This document shows positions 36,638-49,900 of a stretch of 64,000 bases of DNA, one piece after another. The notes beneath the pieces were generated by a model. The model had not been told where the DNA came from. It was given only the letters and a program-made list of their open reading frames with translations, and did no database searches. Source of the DNA: Zanthoxylum bungeanum (taxonomy: Eukaryota > Streptophyta > Magnoliopsida > Sapindales > Rutaceae); NCBI GenBank assembly GCA_019454045.1, contig SKCR01007812.1, forward strand, positions 434,001 through 498,000, in the 5' to 3' direction. How positions within the stretch are numbered: position 1 is the first letter of the stretch; each line of letters starts with the position of its first letter. The translations under genes were made by a program, and so were the position numbers.

Positions 36638-36809
36638 TATATCATTTTTATTTGTTTTTATCATTTAAATTGTTAATTTATCAATGAAACTTGTGATTTA
36701 TTTATAAATTATCTTTGTATATAGTGTAAATGTATTTTATATTTATATTTTTTAATTTTTTAATTTTTTTTTAAATTCGGGACCAAAGCCCGGCCCGTTG
36801 CCACCCTTA
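36479..36809. mobile_element. hAT-type MITE, 331 bp, GC-rich arms, 8-bp target duplication
   Basis: Ends TAGGGGTGGCA and TGCCACCCTTA; target duplication TGCGTGTT at 36471-36478 and 36810-36817. The arms are rich in AAGCCCGGCCCGGGCC and the centre is AT-rich with an (AT)n run at about 36593-36633. It carries no protein. Confidence 0.9.
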
Positions 36810-36817
36810 TGCGTGTT

Positions 36818-37564
36818 TGAAAAATGTTAGCTTGAAATTACCAATCTCTTACAAATGTTAGGGCCGATTTGATCTATTTTTAGTCAAAAAAAAAATATAG
36901 ATATTGGTTTTTTTAAAAGTTTATGATTTATAAATCAATAATATGTACTTTATATTTAAGAATTATTTAGTTATTAAATTGAAAGGCAGGAAAAAATAAA
37001 AGAAAACATTTGAGATGTTATGGAAGTTCACGCCCGAACATGATCGGATGAAGTGACATGCTTGTAAATATTAGTTATCTTGATGTCTTTTTTCATAATT
37101 TTAAATTTAGCTCGGGAAAAAAAAAAAGGAAACATTCTGTGCCAAGCCTCAAAAAAATAATTCTACTTGAAGAATTACTATTAGGACAACATTTTAAAGC
37201 TTAAATGCTTTTACCTGCTTGATTTTGAATCATCATCAGTGTCATCAGGATATACTGTGATTTTTTTTTTGTTCAAGTTTACGTGAAAATAATCTCTAAA
37301 TAAAGTTAGCTCAATATGGTGATTTTGTCATCTATTAATTCCCATATGGTCTATATATTGTTACTTCTCTTTAAAAAACACAGGAAAAAATATACGTACA
37401 TAATTTATTGTGTATTTTATTAAAACTTTTACATAATCATTATTATAACTTGACACGACGGAGGGAAAATTACTTGAAAGTAAAACTGAGTTCATAAGTT
37501 CACAACTTAATTAACTTATTTTATCATAGTGTACTCCGCAATTTCCTCACGAAGATAGAAGCAA
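36818..37564. other. 3' flank of the first dioxygenase gene
   Basis: AT-rich. The segment near 37200-37245 (TTAAATGCTTTTACC..CTTGATTTTGAATC) matches the equivalent place beyond the second dioxygenase (near 55742-55785), so the gene duplication includes at least 350 bp of 3' flank. Confidence 0.5.
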
Positions 37565-39858
37565 TCAACAACTTTTACGGTCCTCGTTCTGAATTCTCAT
37601 AGAGTCAATGAATGACTTTTCACGTAACTCGTTTGAAAAAAATCCCCTGAAGTGATCTATCACACCTATTCGTTTAAACAATGCCGGAGTTTCTGGAGTA
37701 ACAAGGCTTGGTGATGGACCAAATTCTCCATCTAATTTTGGGTTGCAAAATGTGCCGAAAGATAATCTTTCCTTTGATGAGTTTACAATCGCACGATGCT
37801 CGATACTACGGTAAATACCATTCGATATAATCTACAAGATCAAAAGGATAATTAATAAAACACACTTTATAATGGAGAAAATAAAAGAGGGAGAGTTTCA
37901 TATACTTGACAGGGTGATTTTTAAGCAATTTTATTTAAACATCCGAATTCGAAACTAAAAAACTAATTTAGGCCTTACTTATTACTACCTCTTAAATAAT
38001 AAAGGGAAATACTAACAATTTTAAGGATCCATTTTAAGAAATTTTCATGATAAAAAAGAAAAGTAATTAATATTTTTACAATTTTTCGCATTTCTCATAA
38101 AAAAAGATGTGAAAATTTTCCAAAAATAGATTCTTAATGAATACTTTTAAGATACTCGTTAGCATGACCCAATAATAAATACTAAAAAAAGGAAAGGGGA
38201 GGGGCAAATAGATAATAGATTTTAGGCGGTAGAAAGTAATAGATAATGTTACCTCCAAAACATCACCAATATTGACGATAAAAGCATCGGGAAGGGGATT
38301 GATAAGAACCCACTTTCCATCTTTCTTTATTTGAAGTCCATCCATCTCATTGATTTGTAGGAGGATGGTGAGTGCGGAAGCATCAGAATGAGCATTTAAG
38401 CCGATAACAAGCTCCGGTTGTGGACATGGAGGATAATAATTCATCCTCATTGATTGCACTCCGTCTTCAAACAACTCTTTCATTTCATTGGGATTCATCC
38501 TTAGAGCTTTTGCCATTTGATCAAGAAGTTTCAGGGTGAGATTTTTAAGTTCTGCCGAGTAAGTTTCCAATGTATCTCTACATGCAAGGTAAAATAGTCC
38601 AATCATTAGATGGATGGCGAAACTATTGACGGTTTTGGTAATTAATTTGAAGTTGATGTTCATTTAAGCCGATAGCAAATTTAGACGGGAAATCATCAAA
38701 AGTATACAAAAATATTAAGAAGCTTATCACAGTTAATCATTATTATGTTTTTATGTTAAATTCTATCATCCATTTCAAAACTCTCAACATAACTCATTCA
38801 GTTAAAATTAGCCAAAACAATTAAGGAAATAGTAATTATAGGTAGCAATAAAGCATATAAGATATTCGATAAAATATCATTTTTAGATCGATAAGCATCA
38901 TAACTGTGCGATTGATGTGTGACGGCACCAAAATAACAGTACAATGGGTGTGGTGTACGATGTCGCACACCTATCACATAACCATTGTTCTTTGTTGTGA
39001 TTTGTTGACTTGAGAGAAGAACTAATAGTTGATTTTAAGGATAACTAAATTTTATCTAAACAAAATTTATTTAGCTAATTGAGTTATAAAAACATAATAT
39101 TAGCTACTTGTGCTACTTGTGCTACAAATTTTTTTTTTTTTTTTTTTTGCTTATTTTTAATAATTTCCCAAATTATACCCTTTTTTGTTCTGAGGCTATA
39201 AATGTAAAATAAATAAACGGAAGAGAGAGAGAACCTGAATGGAAGAGGCAACTTGGGGAACAGGTAGGGTTTCCTCAAATGAGCAGGGAGAGTGAACAAA
39301 GTAAAGCCATATCCCCAATCAAGCTTCTGCTCCTCAGAAGCAATAAAGAGCTGCCCAAATCCCTCAATATCTGGTGGTTGCTGCCAATACTTGTTTTTTT
39401 CCTCAATTGGTAGATTAAAAAAGTCTTGAATCTCCACCTTCACTTTCTCCAATAATGTACTGCTCACTCCATAATTTATCAACTACAAAAATATTTAAAT
39501 TAATTTTTACAATAAATACGTGATTCAGATTTCCAGTAGACTCTGTATTAAAAAAATGAGTAACTGAAGAAAATAACAATAGTAACAGATTATAAGAATA
39601 TGTATGTATTACCTGGAAGAAACCCCAGTCTTTGCAAGCATGGTGAAGCTTCTCCAGCTCTGAATCTCCTGAGAGAAGCTTCTGCATATCGATGACAGGA
39701 AGTTGCTGTGCTGAAGAATCGGCGTTGCATATCATCAAGGGTTTGTCTTCATTATGGCGAACATAACGTGGTGGAACTTTAGTCAGTTTATTAGTTGCCA
39801 AATCCTGAATCGAAGGATCCGCAAGTGAACTCCCCAGCGATATTGTTTTTCCCTCCAT
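37565..39858 (-). CDS. 2-oxoglutarate/Fe(II)-dependent dioxygenase, SRG1-like (copy 1)
   Basis: A plant DOXC-type soluble oxygenase that would use 2-oxoglutarate, O2 and Fe(II) to hydroxylate, demethylate or desaturate a small metabolite. Four exons on the minus strand: 39858-39613, 39482-39235, 38577-38253 and 37831-37565, all GT-AG, giving 361 residues (family about 340-370). ATG 39858 gives MEGKTISLGSS. The DIOX_N domain (LPVIDMQKLL) occupies the first half. The catalytic core has iron ligands His228, Asp230 (NAHSDAS) and His285 (IEHRAIVNS), and the 2-oxoglutarate binders Arg295 and Ser297 (KERLSF). All key residues are present, so it looks functional. The resemblance is to SRG1, codeine O-demethylase and norcoclaurine synthase-1-like proteins; the substrate is unknown. 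Introns are 130, 657 and 421 bp. A close paralogue lies at 56266-57974, same strand. Confidence 0.9.
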
Positions 39859-40323
39859 TGATTTGCTTTTTTCCCCTAACTAATACTTTCTTCTTTCTCC
39901 TGACTCTGGTTTGTGATTTTGCCAAAAAAAACTAAAATATAAGTAGTCCTCTGAATGTACATTATGAGTAATGAAAAGTATTTTATTATCCATGTGGGGA
40001 CTGTGACGTCGGTGCCTCGGTGGGGTTTGTGATATGAATCCAAGCATAATTAGTATTTGGTATAACTATTTTTAGTATAACTGTAATCACTCAATTAGTG
40101 AATAATTATGACAATCACTCTACTAATTATGTTGAGTTAAAATACAAGTTATTACCTATAAATTGAGCTCTCATTTGAGAGTTCTTCAAGTAAGAGATCT
40201 TAGAGTTTAAACTTCAAATAAGAGAGTTTAAAGAGTGAAGTGTGAAGTTTTTGTACAAGTTTGTAATTCTTGTAAATTATATTAAACAGTAATAAAAATT
40301 ATTTTTTTTTTTTAATAAACACT
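39859..40323. other. 5' flank of dioxygenase copy 1 with an LTR-like promoter patch
   Basis: Just upstream sequence should hold the dioxygenase promoter, but no clear TATA box is visible in the gene's direction. At about 40155-40310 on the + strand, CCTATAAATTGAGCTC followed by a short leader and a TAATAAA resembles the promoter and polyadenylation region of an LTR or pararetrovirus-like element. No ends were found. Confidence 0.3.
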
Positions 40324-40632
40324 TGATGAACACTAAAAAGTGCACATTTATTAAAATTAAAATTAATCATTTTACACTTGTAGTTTCATTAATCCTTTTA
40401 ATTTAGCATATTTGTGAAATAATAATTAAATTTTTATTTTATATATTTTTATTATAATTTTTATTTATTGTGTATGTAAAATACTGTTTTGGAAGCTTTA
40501 TGAAATATGAACTTCAGGACCTAAAAATCCTAGAAGAGTATGACAGCTACATCCAAATCGGACTTGAAAAACATTCACCGTGTTTATATTGGCAATAAAA
40601 TGAATTTATAATATATTAAGCCACACATGTAA

Positions 40633-40678
<46 letters not shown>

Positions 40679-41768
40679 AAAACAAAACATAACATAAAAA
40701 AGACAAAAAAAATTAGAAAATAAAGCATAAAAAGAAAAATTTTTAAAAAAACAAAACAGAAAAACAAAAGTATAAAAGAATAAAAACAAATAAATAAAAA
40801 GTAAAAAAATAAAAAATAAATAAATAAATTGTCAATCCACCGAGGTGGATTGATATCTTCTTTTTAATCTTACAAATTGCAAGACTTTGCAATTTGAAAA
40901 ATCTTGCAATTTGCAAACCAATAGATGCACCTCTTGCTATAAATAGAGGTGTTCACCTCTCATTCTCCTCAATAAAATTTTCACATGGCTCTCTTGAGAT
41001 TTTGTACGATGAGCTATTATGTGTATTTTTTTTATAATTTATTTTTTATTAATAAAATTATGGGTGTTTTTATTTATATCTTGTTCTGCTAATTTGTATC
41101 ATGCTGGGGTAAATGATGAAGCTAATGGTATGAAAATATAGATGATTTTTATTTATATTATATTTTATAAATTATAATCATTTCCCAAATAAAATTCATA
41201 CTCATTTCAGTTTATTGATGACTCTTGACTAGCTGTAAACAGTCCCCGATTGGCACAGATAATAGACAATATGATTCCGCCTATGAGAGAGAGTGGACTA
41301 TTGAAAATCTAAATTAATTATAGATAATATGATTCCGCCTATGTGGCTGGTTTTATATATTTGGCATAATAGAGTATCTAACTGAACTTGTTATAGATAA
41401 ATGTTATCACAACCTTCATGGTTGATTTTTTATGTTTTGCCATATCTAGTACCTTGGCAGAGCTAATTATCAACATGACGAATTACATGTGTTGGCATAA
41501 TTAATACCTGATAATTATGAAATAAATTGATTGAGAAATAATTATATTTTATATTTTATAAAAAGTAAACTATTTATATTAAAATATCAAGAGTGGATCC
41601 CCTAAACCCAATATTTTATTTTATTATTTTTATTTTATTAGTTGAATTATTATTTTATCCTATTAAATTTATTCTCTATGGATCGACCATAGACTTACCA
41701 GGTTATTTTATTATTTTTACACTCTTATACTTTGGAGTATAGAATCACTTTGTGAGTGTGTCAAGTTT
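40324..41768 (+). mobile_element. Decayed Ty3/gypsy 5' LTR ending at a primer-site junction
   Basis: The right end reads GGATCGACCATAGAC ... GTGTCAAGTTTTTTGCGCTGTTGTCGGGAAT. This is a worn form of the plant Athila/Tat signature in which a GGATCGACC block is followed by TCAAGTTTTTGGCGCCGTTGCCGGGG (LTR end and primer site). A promoter-like CTATAAATAGAGGTG at about 40940 fits an LTR. The left limit (TGATGAACACTAAAAAG near 40324) is a guess. A possible gag start (MNNFGNLTLRDHV near 41932) follows and decays at once. Confidence 0.4.
40634..40677. repeat. (TTA)n microsatellite
   Basis: About 14 uninterrupted ATT/TTA trinucleotides. Confidence 0.9.
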
Positions 41769-42375
41769 TTTGCGCTGTTGTCGGGAATAAAATTTAATAG
41801 ATAGAATAATAATTTAATATTATTGTATTTTTTTATTTTTTTTTGTGTTTAAAAAAAACTTTTATATGTTTATTGTTTTATGTATTTTCAAGAAAAAAAA
41901 AATTTAGCATGTGGCTCTCATTAACGCCACCATGAATAATTTCGGGAATCTAACCTTAAGAGACCATGTTTGTCAATTTATAAGAAAAACATATGGAAAA
42001 TATATCATAAACCTATAGAGGGCGTTCAAATCGTTACTGGACGTAAAACCAGAGAAATATGTGAGCCACAATCATAATTACATTTCAATTTACTGTTTTG
42101 ATTTTTTTTTTAAGCTATAACATTTCTTTTTAGTAGCAGTGTTGTAATTCAATTGTCAATACCACAAAAATTAGATTATGTCTTTTAAACTCTATTTCTT
42201 ATTCAAACATTAAGGAATATGTCTCAATTTGGTTGGGGGAATATGATATTTGACTATAATGCTTTTATTTTTATTTTTTAAAAAAATTATTTTATTTTTA
42301 TGTTATTTCTTAATAAGTTATTTTTGTTCATTCCCTTTTAAATTATATAAATTTGTGAATCCTCCATAAAATTGT

Positions 42376-43733
42376 TTAAATTATTTGATTAATGTGTATT
42401 TCTAATTTAGTCAAGTCATTTTGAACACATAAATTAAGGACATGGCATGTGCGACGAATATGAAATAATCGACCCCTCAAATTTAGTTGACATATTTCTT
42501 TTAATTCTCTAATTAATGCAGTATTCAGTATTGCATATGCATTGTCAAAGTCAATTTTTAAAATTTTACCTAATAAATCATATTCATCAAAATTTACTCT
42601 AATCATTTTATAAATATTATGTGCGGTATGTTGTTCATCAAAAACTTTAAATGCAATAAATTATTTTTGTATGTTCCAGTCACACCCATATATGAGTGTG
42701 TTTGTCAATAGTCACTCCAAATATCAGAAAAATATAAAGACAGCCTCTAATATCTTTAAATAATTCATTTAAAATAATTTTACCATATTTATATAATTTA
42801 AAATTTTATTATTTTGTTGTATTTTTACGCATTTTACAGGCAACATGATTAAAAGCATTTCGACAGTAATTATTAAAAGTAATTTTTTCAACAAAACTTT
42901 AAAGAAATATGTATCATGCAAGTAAATTTAACAAATACTTCTTCTATATTTTTAGCATCAAAATATTTAAATAAATCTAAAGAACTGATACCTCTACTAG
43001 AGAAAGCATACATGCTCATTTGAGTTTGTGTTGTATCAAGTCTGATTTCAGTGGCATGGTGTCTATCCAAGTGTTTGTTCATATTTTCATAGCCGCCAAT
43101 AAATTTATAAGAAACATCACAATAGTTGCATATTGCTCTTATATCTTCATTTTCAATCTCGACTAATGAAAATTACTTTTAAAAATATTAGAAGATCGAG
43201 ACTTAACTTCTCTTCTTCGTATACCGACACTTTGACCACTCTCTTGGGTTGAGACAATGTACGTGGTGTTTTCAGATGAACTTGCCATTTGTATTAATAT
43301 TGAAGAATTACAAAATTAAATCGATTGGAGAATTAAAAATGAGAGAATTGGAATGAGAGAACTGAGAAAATTGAAAATGAGAGAATTGCTGGTGTGTAGA
43401 CAAATGAATTATGACTCATATTTATAAATTATTTGATCAATTTTGTGATGCTTAAATTGTCCCTAAAAAATCATTTTATTACTATTATTGAGGGTAATTT
43501 AGTCATTTCGAGAATATATATTAAAAAAAATAAAATATTTGGTAGGGAGTCAAACATCTCCCTACCAAAAATCAAACCGAAATCGTAACGGTTCCTATTA
43601 GAATCGTGGAACTTTATTGTTCAAGGGAACCATAAGGTTCCGGTTCGGTTCCTTAGAACCAAACGGTTCCAATTGGAATCGTCCGGTTCTTTCTGATTCG
43701 GTTATGATGGAACCGCAACCATGGTCGAGTCTA
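42376..43733 (-). pseudogene. hAT transposase remnant with one element end
   Basis: The probable start is ATG 43288 (MASSSENTTYIVSTQES). A BED-type zinc finger spans about 43130-43045 (CNYCDVSYKF ... KHLDRHH, C-x2-C-x15-H-x3-H), in a frame separated from the start by stops. Further on, 42606-42376 contains GRLFHIRRTCHVLNLCVQND, the usual start of the hAT catalytic domain (H.RCxCHxLNLxVxxGL). The C-terminal dimerisation domain is absent. The right border at 43733 ends GGTCGAGTCTA after GGTTCCGGTTCGG-rich subterminal repeats, the same layout as the MITE at 61113-61916. The left end was not found. The element is dead and truncated. Confidence 0.65.
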
Positions 43734-43741
43734 TCTATCAT

Positions 43742-44960
43742 GATATAGTTGACTTGTTTTAATCTTGCCATCGGTCACGATCACATGATGTAACCATCCA
43801 ATAATATTTTTTCCACATACTAAATAGTAACGAACAATTAAATAAATAATAGATTTATTCAATACAATTATTATATGTTATATAATTATTAATTGATGAT
43901 ATCACATCACCTACAATATCAATAAATTATTCATTTACAATATATTATATCATATAATCTACCCACCATTAAATGATTGATTAACTTTCTTACTATCAAT
44001 TATGTACTAATAATTGTCACTTTCAATTAATTTAATTGGTAAAATCTTTTAAATGGAAATAAGACATTTGAGATTCGAATTTTGTTGATATTAATGGAGT
44101 AAGAATTGAGATTACATCAGTTTATCATCAGATTATTAAAAAAAATAAAAATAAAAAATATTTATGCCCCAATTAAAGTCTACGATATCATAACATGCTG
44201 TAGTACTTGAACCTTTTTACATGAATTCTCATTGTGCGGTTATGAAATTGGTACAAACCTCACTAAACTGGCTTTTGAACGATTTAACGAAACTAACCAC
44301 ACAAACCTTCGCAATTAGTGTAGTAGAAGACAAAAATAATAATTATGTAGGTGTTTTAAAAAAATAATATTTTTATATATAAATAGTATATTCGATAAAT
44401 ATATACGGATGATAAAATTGACAACTGACTATGACTAACAATAATTTGGATTCGATATTGAAATAAGTTTTATATTTTAGTTTTTAATAAAGTATGTTTG
44501 GTAGCTATTGGACAATTATTTAAATATTAATAAATCTTAACCGCACATTACTATTATAACACGTGTGGCATAAGATTGTGAAAAAATTAACATAGTTCAA
44601 CTCAATATTTGATCCACTAGCAGAAGGCAATTACATTACATAGTCCATGTTTACGGATATATATAGGGTACACATTGTTTATATTCAAAGCTAATACTAC
44701 CGTTCGTGAAATTTAGACGGTTGAACATAGTTAAATGACATTTAAATTATGTCGGGAGTGTGTAAAATTATATTAAAAATAATTTTTTAGTCTTTTAATT
44801 TTTTAATTTTTTAATTTTTTTTAATAATACTAGCTAGTTAAGTATCACTCTCAAACTGACACTTAGATTATGTTTATTTTTTTCTTCTGAATTCTTAATG
44901 AATGAGTCTAAATTTGGCTGAAATCTGAATAGGTTTGAATGTAAATTTCTGAATGATATG
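43742..44960. other. AT-rich intergenic DNA, nothing recognised
   Basis: No ORF above 60 codons, no RNA gene and no transposon end were recognised. Confidence 0.4.
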
Positions 44961-44968
44961 TTTGTTTT

Positions 44969-45275
44969 TAAGGGTGGCAAAAAAACCCGAGCCCGGTCCG
45001 AGCCGGGCTTTAAAATGGGCGGCCCGGCTCGGGCCCGGGCTCAACTAAAATAGCCCGGGCCCGGCCTTTAAATAAATAAAAAATATATAAATTTATATAA
45101 TAAAAAATATATATATAATTTTTTATATTAACAAAAATCGGACCCGGGTAAAAAGCCCAGCCCCGCCTGAGCCCGAGACAGCCTGACTCGATAATAGCCC
45201 GAGCCTAAATTCAAATGGTCGGGCTCGGGTCGGGCTTATCAAAGCCCGGTCCGAGCCCGGTCTATTGCCACCTTT
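44969..45275. mobile_element. hAT-type MITE, 307 bp, GC-rich arms, 8-bp target duplication
   Basis: Ends TAAGGGTGGCAA and TTGCCACCTTTA; target duplication TTTGTTTT at 44961-44968 and 45276-45283. The arms (CCGAGCCCGG, GGCCCGGCTCGGGCCCGGGC) and AT-rich core match the design of the MITE at 36479, so they are one family. Confidence 0.9.
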
Positions 45276-45283
45276 ATTTGTTT

Positions 45284-46277
45284 TTACTTTTTCAATGTCT
45301 AAATATAAGTGATATATTATTTGTTTCAAAAATCAAAAACGTATGAAATATGATAATTTGGCATTTATATCCTTATAAGTATCATGTACTCTTATTAAAA
45401 ATTTTAAACATATGAAAATACAATTAAAATCAAACATAAAATAAGGTAATCATTGATTTTAAATAACATATTAATAATATTATTACATTACTCCAAATAC
45501 TAAAGTTAAAAAAAATATTATAATAATTAAAATATTTAAAATATATTTGTTCATTGTCTAAATAAATTTGTAAGTATCAAACATAAAATATATATATAAA
45601 TATTTGTAAAAACTGTATAACATACATTAACAATAGAGATTTGACTATTAGAATACTTGTAAGGAAAGAAAGTTCTAATATAATGAGAACTAAAAATTAA
45701 ATAATAAGTATAGAATAATGATAACACTAATTACAAGAAGAATAATTAAGTTTTATAGAATAGGAAATATGGATATTTGGTAGGGGTATTATTGGGATAA
45801 AATATTTACTTCCCATTCGGATATTTTTTAATTCAGATAAAAGTAAGAAAATGTGAATTTTTTTTCTATTTAAATGTAATAAGATATAAATTGAAAAAAA
45901 TAAACAAGCAAAGTTTAACAAATAAGCCCTTAGTGTCACTCAAAAATAAAAGTATTCTTAATTATTTTATACAAAAATATATATTTTTAATTTATCCTTG
46001 ATAAAACTTCTTCAATATTAGTTGGTTTTCATAAGCACAAACTATACATTTGGTTTAAGGTGTGAATGAGTTTAAGATGAGACGAACATGAGCTTATCAT
46101 GAAGGGATAATAGATAGAGTGTGAATGAATTTAAATGTGAGAAATTATATATTTGGTTGAATGAGAGAATGAACATGAGTTTTGAATAGATAAATTTAAA
46201 AAATATATTAAATATCTTTTTTACCATTTTTCTCACTAATTTAAAACATTAATTTTTTTTAAATATTATTACACATT
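45284..46277. other. AT-rich intergenic DNA, nothing recognised
   Basis: Low GC, no coding or RNA features. It ends at the target duplication of the copia element. Confidence 0.4.
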
Positions 46278-46282
46278 ATCAA

Positions 46283-46963
46283 TGTTGGAAAATGGCTTAT
46301 TCATAAGCATTTTGAGGCACAATTTCAAGCATGGTCCACTTCGTGTTAGTGGTTGTTATTGAATGATTCGGATACTCCTCCGTGAGTAGTTCGAAATGGT
46401 ATATTCATATGCTTAAAATGGTGCTTGGGTGAATGAGAAATTGTTGCTCAAAGTTCACCCATTGGTGTTGGAAAATAAAGAAAAGTAAGCTTGTCCCATA
46501 TGGGAAAGCTATAGAGGGAATATTATGCTTATATATGATTGCTCATATGTAGATGGGTAAGAGTTGTAAGGATAGAGGCTCTCTCTACGTGCGCGGGGGG
46601 GGGGGGGGGGGGGGTGCAAATCAAATCCAAATCAAGCTTGGCTCGTGTGCACCCGCGTGTCATGCATACACGAATGCCGGACCAAATTGTGCGGGCCTGG
46701 CCCAGCCAATTTTTGCATGTCTCTTTATTTTTTCTAAACCTTTTGAGTTACATAACAGTTGAATTAATGATATTAATCAACTTGGTGGTTACAAGCAATG
46801 GAAGGTCTCCCACTCATGTGATTAATTGACATGTTTATTTCATTTATTAGAGAGATGATTTTCGTTTTTTGTGATACACAACACAAAAAAAAAATACAGT
46901 TCACAAGACAGTCTCGTTTTTCTTTGTCATTTGTAAGAACACAGTAACAAATTATTTGTAATA
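46283..46963 (+). repeat. 5' LTR, shortened by an internal deletion
   Basis: 681 bp. It lacks about 318 bp found in the 3' LTR between CTCGTTTTTCTTTGT and CATTTGTAAGAACACAG, with TTGT(T)CAT microhomology at the joint. It has about 25 bp (GATTAATTGACATG...) near 46820 that the 3' LTR lacks. It contains a run of about 20 G at 46594-46613. Confidence 0.85.
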
Positions 46964-46990
46964 GTCTTAAAACAAATCGACTCTGTGGAT

Positions 46991-49900
46991 ATGGAAAACA
47001 GTCCAAACACAGTAGATCCGAATATGGCAGCCTCCTCGGCTGGCCAAAATATTGTGGCAGCCCCCGTGGCTGGCCAAAGTGCAGTGGCAGCCTCCTCGGC
47101 TGGCCAACTTGCTTCAGCCTCTGGGCTTAATATGGCAGCCGCTGTGGCTAGCCAAGGTGTCACTGCCTCTGTGGCTAGACAACCTGTTGGACATGTGAGC
47201 CATGTCAATCCTGCTGCAGAAAAACCTGAAAAATTCAGTGGACAGAATTTTAAACGGTGGCAACAGAAAATGTTTTTCTACTTGACCACATTGAACCTTG
47301 CGAGGTTTCTAAAGGAAGAGGCTCCTGAACCCGTGGAGGGTGAGATTGATATCCAAGTTATCAGTGCAATCGATGCTTGGAAACATTCTGAATTCCTTTG
47401 TAGGAATTATGTGCTAAATGGGCTAAGTGATTCCTTGTACAGTGTGTACGCCGGAATGAAACAGCAAAAGGGCTTTGGGAATCTTTAGATCGAAAATATA
47501 AAACTGAGGATGCCGGTACTAAGAAATTTGTCGTGGGCCGTTTCCTTGATTTTAAGATGGTTGATTCTAAAACTGTGTTAAGCCAAGTACAAGAACTGCA
47601 GATTATTCTAGCAGAAATTCATGCTGAGGGGATGAGTTTAAGTGAAACATTCCAAGTAGCCTCGATAATTGAGAAACTACCACCTGGTTGGAAAGATTTC
47701 AAAAATTATCTAAAACATAAACGAAAAGAGATAAGCATTGAAGACATGGTTCTTAAGCTCAGAATTGAAGAAGATAATAGAGTATCTGACAAGAGAGGAA
47801 TATCTCATGAGGCCAAAGCAAATGTTGTTGAACATGGCCATAAAAACAAGAACCCTAAGAACAAAGGGTCAAAGATGGGCCCTAAAGGAGGAGTTTCCAA
47901 GAAATCCAAATTTCAAGGAAGATGCTTCAACTGTGACAAAATGGGTCACAAGTCTTCTGAGTGCAGACTGCCGAAGAAGAAAAAGAATCAAGAGGCTAAT
48001 GTGATGGAAAATATGACTCAAGATGTTTCAGACATTAACCTTTCAGCTGTGGTTTCTGAGGTGAATCTGGTGGGTTCTAACCCAAAAGAGTGGTGGATTG
48101 ATACTGGTGCCACTCGACATGTGTGCTCGGACAAGAGCATGTTTTCTTCATTTGAGCCTACTGGTAATGGGGAAAAATTATACATGGGAAATTCAGCAAC
48201 ATCTGAGATTGAAGGTCAAGGCAAGGTGATTCTGAAGATGACCTCTGGGAAAGAGTTGACTTTGAACAACGTTCTGTATGTACCAGAAATACGGAAGAAT
48301 CTTGTGTCTGGATCGCTTCTGAACAAGCATGGATTCCGGATGGTGTTCGAGTCTGATAAAGTAGTTTTAACTAAAAATGGGATGTATGTGGGAAAAGGGT
48401 ATGTAACTGATGGGCTCTTTAAGCTCAATGTAATGGTTGTTAAACCTAAGAATATCAATAAAGCTAGTTCTTCTGCTTATATTGTTGAGTACTCTAATCT
48501 ATGGCATGGTAGATTAGGACATGTTAATTTTAATTCATTACGGAAATTAATTAACATGAACCACATTCCAAATTTTAAAATTGATAACAAACATAAGTGT
48601 GATACTTGTGTTGAGGCAAAACTAACCAGATCATCTTTTCATAGTATTGAAAGAAACTCTGAACCACTTGACCTTATTCATACCGATGTATGTGATTTTA
48701 ATTCAATACAATCGAGAGGCGGTAATAAATATTTTATTACCTTTATTGATGATTGCACTAGATTTTGCCATGTGTATTTGATGAAAAGCAAGGACGAAGC
48801 TATAGAGAAATTTGTTCTCTATAAGAATGAAGTTGAGAATCAACTGAACAAAAGAATTAAGGAGTTGAGAAGTGATCGTGGTGGTGAGTATGTTTTCCCT
48901 TTTGAATCACTTTGTGAACAAAATGGAATCATACATCAAACCACAGCTCCTTATTCACCTCAGTCCAATGGGATTGCAGAACGGAAGAATCGCACCTTGA
49001 AAGAGATGATGAACGCTATGTTAATCAGCTCTGGCTTACCTCAGAATATGTGGGGAGAAGCTGTTTTATCAGCTAATTACCTTTTAAATAAGGTACCACG
49101 GAAAGATGCAGGGAAAACTCCTTATGAGATGTGGAAAGGAAGAGTACCTTCCTATAAATTTCTACGAGTGTGGGGGTGTCTTGCCAAGGTAGTTATTCCT
49201 CCACCTAAAAAGGTGAAGATAGGACCAAAAACTGTTGATTGTATTTTCATAGGATATGCACATAACAGTAATGCTTATCGATTTCTTGTGCATGAGTCTA
49301 ATATACCAGATATTCACAAGAATACGATAATGGAGTCGAGGAATGCATCCTTTTTCGAATACGTTTTTCCTTGTAAAACTAATTCGAATTCAAATGTACA
49401 CAAACGGGTACATGAGACTATTATTGAAGATAGTCAGGACCGAGAACAAATAAATGTTCCAGAGGATCAACAAGTTGTTGAACTTGAACCAAGACGTAGC
49501 AAAAGAGCTAGAACCGGAAAATCATTTGGTCCAGATTTTCTGACATTTTTGCTAGAAAATGATCCTCAAAGCTATAACGAAGCTGTAAGGTCAGCTGATG
49601 GTGCTTTGTGGAAGGATGCCATCAATAGTGAAATTGAATCCATCTTACAAAATCACACCTGGGAGTTAGTGGATCTTCCTCCAGGATGTAAACCTTTAGG
49701 GTCCAAGTGGATTTTCAAAAAGAAAATAAAGGCAGATGGATCAATTGATAAGTACAAAGCAAGACTTGTAATTAAAGGTTACAGACAACGTGAAGGTCTT
49801 GATTACTTTGATACTTATTCTCCTGTAACGAGAATAAATTCCATAAGGATGATAATAGCGATTGCAGCTCTGCGCAATCTTGAGGTACATCAGATGGATG

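Noticed and set aside
36374..36664. 96-codon ORF with a run of IYIYIY
   Set aside because: It is the translation of an (AT)n microsatellite in a MITE.
38076..38253. Extension of the dioxygenase exon 3 ORF past 38253
   Set aside because: The GT donor at 38252-38251 and the match to copy 2 show that the extra codons are intron read-through.
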